Shown piece by piece: positions 1 to 9,100 of a stretch of DNA of 64,000 nucleotides. The notes under the pieces were generated by a model. That model searched no databases and was not told the origin of the DNA. It saw only the letters and a program-made list of their open reading frames with translations. How positions within the stretch are numbered: position 1 is the stretch's first letter; every line of letters starts with the position of its first letter. The stretch comes from JANNVK01 sp031414415 (GTDB lineage: Bacteria; Acidobacteriota; Blastocatellia; Pyrinomonadales; Pyrinomonadaceae), in the NCBI GenBank assembly GCA_031414415.1, contig JANNVK010000148.1, forward strand, positions 1 through 64,000, written 5' to 3'. A program made the translations under genes and the position numbers.

Positions 1-442
1 CGTTGCCGACTCGATTTACGATTCGACCTGTATCACCGAAGATGATTCCATACGATTGTGTGTTAGCAAACGAAAAATTACCTTTCGAGATAAAAAAGGT
101 TGTGCCGGAGGGTGAACCAAACTCAGTTGGGGCAACCCACATTTCTATCGTAAAGGCGTTGGTAAAATCAAGCGTTGAATCATCGGGAACTTGAACTGTA
201 TTTAGGTTGGATTGAAATTTGAAATTTTGACCAACCTTGCCAACTGCAAAATCGCTAACACCGACAAAAGCACCGTTATTCGTTCCCGCAATATCATTGG
301 TATTCCCGTCGCCCGACCACCAGCCGACTAATCCGCTCGGCGGAACTATCGGAGTTTGGGCAAATCCGTTAAGGCTGAAAAGTAAAAAGGTAAAAGTAAA
401 AAGTAAAAAGTAAAAATTAGCGTGTTTTGTTGTTGATTTCAT
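1..442 (-). CDS. Secreted LamG-domain (concanavalin A-like) protein, 5' part only
   Basis: An open frame runs leftward from the ATG at 440-442 off the window edge, so only about 147 N-terminal residues are visible. A Sec signal peptide ends near FAQ/TP (about residue 29). It is followed by a LamGL-type beta-sandwich: GLVGWWSGDG, then a GKVGQNFKF strand, then DDSTLDFTNAFTIEMWV. Proteins of this fold bind carbohydrate or protein outside the cell; the ligand here is unknown. A GGAG ribosome site lies 9 bases before the ATG. The signal-peptide core (FYFLLFTFTFLLF) is encoded by a GTAAAAA heptamer repeat at 378-417, so the hydrophobic segment is low-complexity DNA. Many acidobacterial LamG proteins carry further repeats or FG-GAP domains downstream; that part is outside this window. 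Confidence 0.8.
   Translation of the reverse strand, partial: MKSTTKHANFYFLLFTFTFLLFSLNGFAQTPIVPPSGLVGWWSGDGNTNDIAGTNNGAFVGVSDFAVGKVGQNFKFQSNLNTVQVPDDSTLDFTNAFTIEMWVAPTEFGSPSGTTFFISKGNFSFANTQSYGIIFGDTGRIVNRVGN
378..417. repeat. Heptamer tandem repeat (GTAAAAA) inside a signal peptide
   Basis: GTAAAAA-type units begin at 382, 389, 396, 403 and 410, spaced 7 bp apart with one 6-bp slip. The tract lies inside the LamG protein and encodes the hydrophobic core of its signal peptide. The same unit in the opposite orientation recurs at 28751-28771. Confidence 0.75.
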
Positions 443-764
443 GGTTGTTTTCTCCGATTAATGGTCCATTCTTTGATTAAGTTTTATAAATCGCCACTAG
501 CTCGAGCTAATAAACAAAAACAAAACTCTCTTGGTTTTAGCTGTCGTAGATAGCGACAGCGTAAAGCCTAGCTCGTGAGAGCTAGGAAATTTGTAGAAAC
601 CTCGTTAGCCCGTGTGAACTGGCGACAGAAACATACAAATCTAATTTCTGTCGCTATCTACGATAACTGCAACTCTTTGTCAATAAATAACCTAGCGTTC
701 CGCAAAGCTCCACACTAGGCTTTATGCTTTCACCGATTTCATCGGCTTAAATCGAATACAAAAA
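443..764. repeat. Intergenic region with nested inverted repeats
   Basis: No gene is visible in these 322 bases. A perfect 16-bp inverted repeat pairs TCGTAGATAGCGACAG (544-559) with its complement at 648-663. Inside it is the hairpin CCTAGCTC-gtga-GAGCTAGG (567-586). A further pairing links AAAGCCTAG (563-571) with CTAGGCTTT (715-723). The nesting gives a strongly folded 180-bp segment, MITE-like in form. No copy was found elsewhere in the window. Confidence 0.6.
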
Positions 765-956
765 TCAATCGCAAACTTGTTTCGTGCTTGTTTTTGCAAT
801 CTTGTTTTCCTCGTTTGTTTTCAATTTTCCGACTAACTTAAATATCTGCTCGATTCCGCAATGCTCACAGACAAAAGTTTTTGGTTCATTTTGTCTGACC
901 GTAATCACTTCGCGGATTCTTCGCCGAATCAAAATTATTTTGGTTTTTTCGTTCAT
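765..956 (-). CDS. Small Cys-containing protein, shortened relative of the 12.7-kb protein
   Basis: This is a 63-residue protein of unknown function. It aligns with the 85-residue protein at 12656-12913: both start with a Lys-rich strand, then a VRQN motif, then a C-x2-C pair (CEHCG here, FCNDC there), then an IFKL/VFRLI..GKL segment, and both have a Cys near the end. About 20 central residues are missing here, including the part of the longer protein that looks like a helix-turn-helix. Small proteins with this layout are common next to regulators in Acidobacteriota, which I recall as general knowledge and did not check. It is divergent from the Uma2/regulator operon at 1069. It could be a decaying copy. 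Confidence 0.5.
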   Translation of the reverse strand: MNEKTKIILIRRRIREVITVRQNEPKTFVCEHCGIEQIFKLVGKLKTNEENKIAKTSTKQVCD

Positions 957-1002
957 CTGTGCGATATTTATAGTTCAAATACGCAATTAAAGTCTTGAGA
1001 TT

Positions 1003-1032
1003 TTTCTCAAACATTTCTCAATTATTTCTAAA
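1003..1032 (+). promoter_or_regulatory. Three 11-bp direct repeats, probable winged-helix operator
   Basis: TTTCTCAA at 1003-1010, TTTCTCAA at 1014-1021 and TTTCTAAA at 1025-1032 are spaced exactly 11 bp. A TAAAAT at 1029-1034 could be a -10 box. OmpR/PhoB-type winged helices bind tandem direct repeats about 11 bp apart, and such a regulator is encoded in this operon (1869). Autoregulation is therefore plausible but unproven. TTGAGA (995-1000) can also pair with TCTCAA (1005-1010). Confidence 0.45.
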
Positions 1033-1068
1033 ATGCGGTAAAGTAAATTTTTATAGAGGGAAAATGTT

Positions 1069-1869
1069 ATGCAGCAACAAATAATCATTGATGTTTCGCC
1101 GGGAACTTACGTTTCGCCCGAAGTTATTGAAGATGCGAAAAATCTTGAACGTGAGGTTTATTTCAGTCGTCTGATTTCAAAATCTGCCTTGACCGAGTTT
1201 GAACAACGCGAATACCAAAACTTTCTTGACGAATTCATCACGGAGGATAACGAACCTGTGGATAATGTAAAATCAGCAAAACAGCAAAGACTTTTAGTGC
1301 ATTCACTTTATTCTTCGTGGAAACCGACGGATTCAAACGGTGTAACCCAAAAGTTTTTTGCAGAAGCAAACATCGGACTTTATTCGCGGTTAAACCCGCA
1401 TATATCTGCAGTTGTTCCCGATGTTTTAGTGAGTTTGGACGCGATTATTAACGTAAATACTAACGAAGCGGAAACTCGTTCGTATATGACTTGGGAGTTT
1501 GGCAAGCCGCCGGAAATTGTGATTGAAATTGTGTCAAATGTGGTTGGTGGCGAACTGAATGGCAAAATGTTGAAGTATGCGAAAATCGGTGTAAAGTATT
1601 ATGTTGTTTTTGATCCCGATGAAAATTTATTCGGCGATATTTTGCAGGTTTATGAATTGAAAGATGAACAATATAATTTGCGAAATGATTTTAATTTGCC
1701 TGAAACTGGTTTGTGTTTGACGCTTTGGCAAGGCGAATTTGAAAAGTTATCAAAAACTTGGCTTCGTTGGCTGAATGCAAGCGGTGAAATGCTGTTGACC
1801 GCCGATGAAAAAAACGCTGAATTAACTGAAAAACTCCGTGAACTTGGTCTCAATCCGAATGAACTTTAA
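1069..1869 (+). CDS. Uma2 family (DUF820) putative endonuclease
   Basis: This 266-residue protein has the Uma2 core: PDVLVSLDA, then PPEIVIEIVS, then a Lys-Tyr pair in KMLKYAKIGVKYYVVFDP. That is the spacing of the PD-(D/E)xK nuclease fold (D, E-x-V/S, then the K/Y helix). Its N-terminal 90 residues precede the usual start of the domain and carry no motif I recognise. An AGAGGG site sits 8 bases before the ATG. The stop codon overlaps the next start by one base (TAATG), so it is co-transcribed and probably translationally coupled with the membrane regulator. The cellular role of Uma2 proteins is not established. The fold is confident, the activity is not. Confidence 0.85.
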   Translation: MQQQIIIDVSPGTYVSPEVIEDAKNLEREVYFSRLISKSALTEFEQREYQNFLDEFITEDNEPVDNVKSAKQQRLLVHSLYSSWKPTDSNGVTQKFFAEANIGLYSRLNPHISAVVPDVLVSLDAIINVNTNEAETRSYMTWEFGKPPEIVIEIVSNVVGGELNGKMLKYAKIGVKYYVVFDPDENLFGDILQVYELKDEQYNLRNDFNLPETGLCLTLWQGEFEKLSKTWLRWLNASGEMLLTADEKNAELTEKLRELGLNPNEL

Positions 1870-3776
1870 TGCACGTTTTGGAAGAAAACATTTTCGTCTT
1901 CGGCAAGTTTCGGCTTGATAACGCAAACAAGATTTTGCGGCACAACGGCGAGATAGTTTCTTTGCCGCTAAAATCGGTCGAATTGCTTTGTTTACTGGTC
2001 GAAAATCGCGGCGAAGTGGTTACGAAGCAAGAAATTTTTGAACGAATTTGGCACGATTCGTTTGTTGAAGACAGCGTTTTGACGCAAAATATTTATCAAC
2101 TCCGCAAAATTTTTGTAGAATACGGCGAAAAAGATTTGATAAAAACCGTGCCTCGACGCGGTTATTTTTTTAACTTTGAAAATGACACAACTCACATAAT
2201 CGAACGCGAAATTTACGAAGAAATTGAAATAATCGAAACCGAAACTTTGCCTGAAAATCAAGTTTTAGCTCTGCCGCCTAAACAAACCAATTCAAAATTT
2301 AAGATTTTAGGACTCGGAATTCTCGCGTTATTTTTGTCAGCTTCAGCAGTTTTCGGTTACTGGTTTTGGAATAAAAAAGCCAACCGAACAACCGTTTCCG
2401 AGATAAATTCAATGGCAGTTTTACCGTTAAAATCGTTTGATGAAAAAGCGGTTGACGACAATTTGCGACTTCGTTTAATGGATTCGTTAATAACGAAACT
2501 CGGCAAAATCGAGACAATTTCGGTTCGCCCGACAAGTTCGACAATGAAATTTGTAACTTCTGTTGAAAACCCAATAGAAATCGGCAAAAAACTTTTAGTT
2601 GATGCAATTTTAGAAGGCTCAATTCAGCGTGAAGCAAATAAAATTCGAATAACATTGCAACTTGTTTCAGTGAAAACCGGCGAGCAAATTTGGTCAGAAC
2701 AATTCGACGGCGAAGCTGATAAATTACTCGATTTACAAAATGCGGTTTCAGCTAAACTGTTAGATAAATTAAACTTACCGCTCTCAAACGAACAACAAAC
2801 TGAATTCGCAAAACGTCCGACAACAAATTCTGAGGCTTTCGAAGAATACTTAAAAGGCAGATATTTTTGGAACAAACGAACATCTGAAAGTTTGCAAAGT
2901 GCAATAAGTTCGTATGAAAAAGCAATCAAACTTGACCCGAATTTTGCCGATGCTTATGTCGGTTTGGCTGACACGTATTATTCATTGTTTGACGGCAGTT
3001 ACGATACATCATCTAAAAATGTTGAACTTGCGAAAGAAAATTTGAGCAAAGCGATACAGATAAATCCAAATCTTTCAGACGCTTACGCAACAATGGGTTT
3101 GATTCAATCAACTTACGATTGGAATTGGAAAGAGGCGGAAATATCGTTCACCAAGGCGAAAGAACTTTCGGCAAATTCATCAAACGCACATCATCGACTT
3201 GGTGTGATGCTCTTAAAACTTCGCAGATTTAGCGAAGCCGAAACCGAAATGCGAAGAGCGAAGGAACTTGACCCGACTTCGCTGGTCATAAATATGAATC
3301 TTGGTGTGGTTTTGCTTCACTCTAAAAAAATTGACGAAGCGGTAGACCAATTACAAAAAACTTTAGATTTAGACAATAATTATGTTTCGCCGCGTTGGTA
3401 TTTTGCCCGTTGTTATTTGGCGAAAGGCAATAAAAATGAGGCTGTAAGGCAATGGGCAAAAGCAATCGAAACCGACGGAGACAAACAATTAGCCGATAAA
3501 ATGCGGCAAACTTTAGCGTCATCGGATGAAAACAAAGCAGTTCGAGAATTAGCCGCTGAATGGGAAAAGAAAATGGGTCCGACCGGAATTAACGATCACG
3601 ATATGGCAATTCTTTCTTCGTTTCTCGGTGAAAAAGAGTTGACGCTGAAATGGCTCGAAAAATCGGTTGCCGCACATCATCCGTGGGCAACTTGGATCAA
3701 CGCCGAACCCGAATTCGATTTTATCCGCGATGAACCACGGTTTAAAGCTCTTCTCAAAAAGATGAATTTAGATTAA
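1869..3776 (+). CDS. CadC-like membrane regulator: winged helix, one TM segment, TPR
   Basis: This is a 635-residue one-component regulator. Residues about 8-100 form an OmpR/Trans_reg_C winged helix (FGKFRLD, LPLKSVELLCLL, DSFVEDSVLTQNIYQLRK, VPRRGYFF). One transmembrane helix follows at about 144-167. Next comes a TolB-N/FlgO-like segment (MAVLPLKSFD through GEQIWSEQFDGE), and then at least five TPR units from about 320 onward. The N-terminus is cytosolic and binds DNA; the TPR part would face the periplasm. It shares this architecture with the protein at 13082. It is coupled to the Uma2 gene by a one-base overlap. The target is unknown; the nearby secreted-protein genes and the 11-bp repeats at 1003-1032 are candidates. 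Confidence 0.9.
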   Translation: MHVLEENIFVFGKFRLDNANKILRHNGEIVSLPLKSVELLCLLVENRGEVVTKQEIFERIWHDSFVEDSVLTQNIYQLRKIFVEYGEKDLIKTVPRRGYFFNFENDTTHIIEREIYEEIEIIETETLPENQVLALPPKQTNSKFKILGLGILALFLSASAVFGYWFWNKKANRTTVSEINSMAVLPLKSFDEKAVDDNLRLRLMDSLITKLGKIETISVRPTSSTMKFVTSVENPIEIGKKLLVDAILEGSIQREANKIRITLQLVSVKTGEQIWSEQFDGEADKLLDLQNAVSAKLLDKLNLPLSNEQQTEFAKRPTTNSEAFEEYLKGRYFWNKRTSESLQSAISSYEKAIKLDPNFADAYVGLADTYYSLFDGSYDTSSKNVELAKENLSKAIQINPNLSDAYATMGLIQSTYDWNWKEAEISFTKAKELSANSSNAHHRLGVMLLKLRRFSEAETEMRRAKELDPTSLVINMNLGVVLLHSKKIDEAVDQLQKTLDLDNNYVSPRWYFARCYLAKGNKNEAVRQWAKAIETDGDKQLADKMRQTLASSDENKAVRELAAEWEKKMGPTGINDHDMAILSSFLGEKELTLKWLEKSVAAHHPWATWINAEPEFDFIRDEPRFKALLKKMNLD

Positions 3777-3856
3777 CAACTGAATTAATGATTTCGAAAG
3801 AAAAGACTGTCCGTTTCCGAACAAGCCGCTGGCAGTCAAAACTATCAAAACCTCGA

Positions 3857-5536
3857 CTATAAACCACCGATTGTTAGCGGAATATCTCCTGCTTGCCCAA
3901 ATGGATAAGCGAAAAATGTGCCGAAATTAGTGCTGCTTCGTAGGACAAACCAATTGCCGTTTGATGGACGGAAGAATGCCATGTCGGTTTTGCCGTCTTT
4001 ATCGTAATCGCCAGGAATTGGTCGGTCGGTAGAACTGCCGAAGGTTGCACCAAGTATTGTTGCATCAGAACTTCGTTTAAAAAACCAAGTTCCTTGTGAT
4101 GGTCGATAAATTGCGACATCGCAACGTCCATCGCCATCAAAATCGCCATCGATTGGTATATCGCCATTCGTTCCAAATTGGTCGATTGTGACGGTGTTGT
4201 TTGAACTATTGAGAATAAACCAATTGCCCGTAGATGGGCGATAAACTGCTGAATCTGTGAAGGCATCACCATCGAAATCACCGCTTTGGGTTGGTTGAAT
4301 ATTTGCAACTTGTCTGGTAACAAGTAATGATGTTCCTGAAGTTCCGACAGTTAATAGTTTCCCATCAGCTTGAATTGTCAATGCGTTTCTACCTAAATTT
4401 GTGCCTCTGTGTATGCCGTTTAACCCAAAGGTTGAATCAAGCGAACCATTTGAGTTGAACCTTACCATTCCGCCGCCGGTAGTTGTTAAAAGTGCTGTAA
4501 TCTTGCCGTTTGGTTCGATAAGAATATCGGTAAAAGATTCAAACAAAGTCGGGTCTATTTGGATTTCAACTTTTCCATCGGTATCGAAAGTTGTATCTAG
4601 AGTACCATTTGTGTTTAGTCTGAATATTATTGAACCATCATTAGCAGAATTACCTATATTTGAAACTCCTGAAACTAGGATTTTTCCGTTTGATTGGAGT
4701 GCAATTCCACGCGGTTGGGTAAACCCGGGTGGATATGGAACAGCTACGATTCCATCTGCATCAAATGTTGTATCTAAAGTTCCTGCAGATGTTAATCTAG
4801 CTAGGCTTATTCCACCGGAGCTTGTTGATGTTATTACAATTTTATTATCAGCTTGAACAACACCAAAACAACCTTGATTGGAAGAGCCTAAATCAATAGT
4901 GTGTCTTCCATCACCGTTAAATGTAATGTCAAGACTACCATTTATGTTCAAACGAGCAACTGTACAATCAACAGAATTTTCGTTCCCAAAAACTAGAATC
5001 TTTCCATCAGAAGCAACATCAACATTGGAAAAAGCGTCATTAGCAGAAGTCGAAATTGTTACTTTCCCATCGCCGTCAAAGGAAGTATCGAGCGAACCAT
5101 CTTGATTAAGCAGGGCAACGACTAAGTTATCATCTATCCCACTTGCCGCAGAAACCTCACACCCTAATACGATTTTTCCGTTAGTCTGAAGTTTAATTTT
5201 AACTACGCTTGACTCGTTTCCGAACTCGATTAATGAAACACCTGATGAACCGAACGTCGCATCTAAGGCAGTGTCAACATTGAATCTGGCAACATAAGCA
5301 GAATTTCCTGAAACTCCTGTATTTACTATTCCGGAGATAAGAATTTTCCCGTCTGGCTGAGCCAAAATGTCCACGCCGGTTGCTGAAACCGAGATATTAT
5401 TTAAAATTCTTCCATCATTGCTGAAAGAAAAATCCAAAGCTCCCGGACTCGCCGCATTTGCGGAAGTTGTTAAATTAAAAGCAATTGCGATAATTGCGAT
5501 TGTGCAAAATGTTAGTTTGTAAATTAAGTTTTTCAT
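3857..5536 (-). CDS. Secreted delta-60 repeat protein with FG-GAP-like C-terminus
   Basis: This 559-residue exported protein has a signal peptide ending about residue 29 (SANA/ASPG). Residues about 30-410 hold delta-60 repeats (TIGR02608 type), each with an LDTTFDGDGKV strand and a Q-x-DGKI-V/L strand, expected to build a beta-propeller. Residues about 417-559 are VCBS/FG-GAP-like repeats with Asp-rich loops (DFDGDAFTD, DYDKDGKTD) and the phrase YRPS-x-GNWF, which probably bind calcium. The same C-terminal module closes the protein at 6141. A GAGGAG site lies 7 bases before the ATG. The gene follows the 5552 gene by 15 bases and is probably co-transcribed with it. The likely role is surface adhesion or structure. 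Confidence 0.85.
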   Translation of the reverse strand: MKNLIYKLTFCTIAIIAIAFNLTTSANAASPGALDFSFSNDGRILNNISVSATGVDILAQPDGKILISGIVNTGVSGNSAYVARFNVDTALDATFGSSGVSLIEFGNESSVVKIKLQTNGKIVLGCEVSAASGIDDNLVVALLNQDGSLDTSFDGDGKVTISTSANDAFSNVDVASDGKILVFGNENSVDCTVARLNINGSLDITFNGDGRHTIDLGSSNQGCFGVVQADNKIVITSTSSGGISLARLTSAGTLDTTFDADGIVAVPYPPGFTQPRGIALQSNGKILVSGVSNIGNSANDGSIIFRLNTNGTLDTTFDTDGKVEIQIDPTLFESFTDILIEPNGKITALLTTTGGGMVRFNSNGSLDSTFGLNGIHRGTNLGRNALTIQADGKLLTVGTSGTSLLVTRQVANIQPTQSGDFDGDAFTDSAVYRPSTGNWFILNSSNNTVTIDQFGTNGDIPIDGDFDGDGRCDVAIYRPSQGTWFFKRSSDATILGATFGSSTDRPIPGDYDKDGKTDMAFFRPSNGNWFVLRSSTNFGTFFAYPFGQAGDIPLTIGGL

Positions 5537-5551
5537 TTCTTTTCTCCTCTT

Positions 5552-5983
5552 TTATAAAGTTTCCGACTTAAAATTATTGGTCGAAACTTGGTCTGGTACT
5601 TCACCTACAACAAAGGCAGAAAAGCGTTTTTCACTTCCGCTTGGCGGTTTTGTTGTATAGATTTTTACCGAAACAGTTTTGCCAACCTTGATTGGTTTAA
5701 ACGAGCATCTAACATAACCTTGAACGCCAGTATCCCAACCACTCGGAGTTGGAATTGCCCGGCAACCTTTTGACATTTCAACAACTTTTGTTTGAAACGG
5801 TAAAACCACAAACAAGAATACTTTTGAGGCATCGTCATCTCCATTGTTTTTTACAGTGATAGAACTAACTAATCTGTTTTGTAGTTCAGAAATGCTTATT
5901 GAATCAACGCTCACATCAGCCGCTGGCACGTCTTGGGCATTAACCGCGACAACAGTAAAGAAAATCATTGCGAATGTTGCCAA
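5552..5983 (-). CDS. Secreted DUF11-like protein; native start probably lost to a 1-base shift
   Basis: The product is about 143 residues: a signal peptide (hydrophobic run to VNAQ/DVPA) followed by one beta-sandwich domain of the DUF11/CARDB kind (SVDSISISELQNRL, VKNNGDDDASKVFL, VGKTVSVKIYTT). The only in-frame start is a TTG at 5983. An AGGAG site with a good ATG (6015-6017) lies upstream but reads ATG AAA AAA TAA. Removing one A from the six-A run at 6009-6014 would join that ATG in frame to give MKNKIQNRTNI and a normal signal peptide. This is therefore a slippage site, a recent mutation or a sequencing error. It sits directly before the delta-60 gene. Confidence 0.65.
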   Translation of the reverse strand: MATFAMIFFTVVAVNAQDVPAADVSVDSISISELQNRLVSSITVKNNGDDDASKVFLFVVLPFQTKVVEMSKGCRAIPTPSGWDTGVQGYVRCSFKPIKVGKTVSVKIYTTKPPSGSEKRFSAFVVGEVPDQVSTNNFKSETL

Positions 5984-6140
5984 TATATTTGTTCTGTTTT
6001 GAATTTTATTTTTTCATTTTTTTTTCTCCTAAAATTGAATTTTTGTATGAGCCGCCAGCCAAAACTGACGGCAAGTCATAAAATCAATATTCATGAGTCA
6101 TTTTTCAATAACTCGTTTGTTTACAATATATAATCATGGT

Positions 6141-9100
6141 TTAACGAATTGGTTTTAATGTAATATCACTCGCTAAACCGAAACTTGTTGTCGCTGAACT
6201 TCCGTTTGCATAAAGCTGATGCCAATTACCGCCACGATAAACTGCGTGTTCAAATCTTCCGTCTCCGTTGTAGTCAGCCGGAATTGGCACATCGCCGTTT
6301 AATCCGAAATTTAGAGAATGAAATTCATTGTCGGCATTATCCAACCAATACCAATTTCCGGTTGATGGACGATAAACGGCTGTGTCTGGTCTGCCATCAC
6401 CATCAAAATCTGCCGCCATCGGAATATCTTCCGCAAGTCCGAAGGTAAAGGTTGAAAATGCTCCGTTTGAACTATTTAAGCGATACCACGTTCCATTACG
6501 AAAAACGGTAAAATCGGCTTTGCCATCAGAATCGAAATCTGCAGTAATTGGTTTATCGCCAGTCATTCCCCATTGCACCGCTGAATATCCGCCGTTTGTG
6601 GAATTGAGCCGATGCCAAACGCCTGTTGATGGACGAAATACAGCAATGTCAGCACGTTCGTCACCATCAAAATCCGCAGGAACAGGTATGTCTTCCGCGA
6701 GTCCGAAAGTAATGGCTGAAAATGCTCCGTTTGAACTATTTAAGCGATACCAGTTTCCGTTTGATGGACGATAAACCGTTATATCCGCCCGATTATCGCC
6801 GTCAAAATCTTCCGCTAAAGGAATATCGCCGTTTGTTCCGAACCGGATAATTCTCATAGCGTTAGTTTGTGATTCAAGAACATACCAATTTCCTTCGCTT
6901 GGACGAAAAACAGCCAAATCGGTTTTACCATCGCCGTCAAAATCCATAACGGGTCGTGGACTGTTTGGTGTAGCTGTAAAATCAACATTAAGGTTTTGTT
7001 CAAGAAAGTCGAGATACGCAACGCCGGGCGAGAAGTTATAGCCTTCACGTTCAGGGAAAACAATGTAGAAACTTCCGGCTCTAACATCTGTAAAGCGGTA
7101 ATCGCCAATAGCATTTGTGGTTGTTGTGCGAACATCGCCAAAGGTATTAACCAAAGTCAGTCGAGTGTTTGGAAGTCCGATGTTTCCGGCAGTTGATTGA
7201 ACATCGCCGCCAAGATTTGTAAATGCAGCAGTAGGACCCGAAGATATAGGACGACCGACAAAAGTCAGCCGTTTATTACGGTTAACAGTTGTTTGAATTG
7301 TGCTTGGATTGAAGTTGTAGAAATTCTGAGTTGCCGAAACCAAACAAGTGCCATTTGTAATTGTATCGCCCAGATAAAAGTAACCTTGCGAATCTGAAAG
7401 CATAAATTCATCACAATCGTTACTAAAAGCGATTGCCGTATTTGCCAACGGATTGCCTGATGTATCAACGCTTCTGCCCGAAATCGAAAAATCGCCGAGT
7501 TTGCTGATAAATGCATCTGTGCTTCCGTTATGTTGAGGCTGAAAAACTTCGGCAGTTGTTGAATAATCAGTTGAAGTAGTGAATCCAGTCAGATAAATAT
7601 TGCCGGATGGGTCAACCACTATCGCTCTGCTTTGATCAGAACCAGTTCCGCCGATGAAGGTTGAATAAAGCAAATCTGAACCAGTAGTGTTTAATTTTGT
7701 TACAAAAACATCACTACTGCCATTATGAGTTGTATCAAACGCTGGAGTGATGGTCGGATAATCACTTGAGAATGTAGCTCCCGCCAAAAAAACATTGCCT
7801 GATAAGTCAACGACAATAGAATTGGATGTCTCAAGAGTAGTTCCGCCGATAAAGGTTGAATAAACCAATGCCGAACCAGTTGTATTTAATTTTGTTACAA
7901 AAACATCACTAGTGCCACCATTGTAAGTTGTATCAAATGCTCCTGTTGTGGTCGGGAAAGTGGGTGACTCGGTGCTTCCTGTAAGATAAACATCGCCCGA
8001 AGTATCTACGACTATGGATAAGCCATATTCATCAACGGCTCCACCAATAAAAGACGAATAAACCAATGCCGAACCAGTAGTATTTAATTTTGTTACAAAA
8101 ACATCACTACTGCCGCCATTATAAGTTGTATCAAATGCTCCAGCTGTTGTTGGGAAAGTGGATGAAGCGGTGCTTCCCGTAAGATAAACATTGCCAGAAG
8201 TATCTAAAGCTATGGAGTCGCCTGAATCAGAACTGCTTCCGCCAATGAAGGTTGAATAAAGCAATGCCGAACCATTTACATTTAATTTTGTTACAAAAAC
8301 ATCACCACCACCATTGTAAGTTGTATCAAATGCTCCTGCTGTTGTTGGGAAAGTAGATGAATTTGTGTTTCCCGTAAGATAAACATTGCCAGAAGTATCT
8401 AAAGCTATGGAGTCGCCTAAATCAAGACTGCTTCCGCCGATAAAGGTTGAATAAATTAACGATGAACCTGTTGCATTTAATTTTGTTACAAAAACATCAC
8501 CACCGCTATTGTAAGTTGTATCAAATCCTCCAGAGGTAGTCGGAAAATTGGATAAATTTGTGTTTCCCGTAAGATAAACATTGCCAGAAATATCTATAAC
8601 TATAGAGTTGCTTGAACCAACACCAATTCCGCCGATAAAAGTTGAATAAATTAACGCTGAACCAGTTGCATTTAATTTAGTAACAAAAACATCACGACTA
8701 CTATTGCGAGTTGTATCAAAACTTCCCGGCGTAACCGGAAATGATGTCGATTGTGTATATCCTGTTAAATAGACTTGTCCCGCTGAATCAACCGCTATAT
8801 CTTCTCCTATTTCTTCGTCACTTCCGCCTAAATATGTTGAAAACGAAAGATTTGCTAAATTTACTGTTGGGTCAATAACGAGCGGTTTTGAACTATCGTA
8901 ATTGCCAAGCGAGAATTTCACAAATGCGGATTGCGGATTGCGGGTTGCGGATTTTTCAAGCACAAAACTGCTTTCAATTTCCTGCCTTAAACCATTTGCT
9001 ACTTGATAGGTAAAAGGCTTGTTTTGCGTGATGTCGCCGTGTTCGGTTTTGATTAGCAAATTGCCTTCTGCATCAAGTTCAATATTGCTGGCACCTTTAA

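Noticed and set aside
3..194. Plus-strand reading frame at the left edge
   Set aside because: It is the antisense of the LamG protein, whose minus-strand translation has a signal peptide and a clear domain.
784..990. Plus-strand frame overlapping the small Cys protein
   Set aside because: Opposite strand of 765-956. The minus-strand product aligns with the protein at 12656, so that one is preferred.
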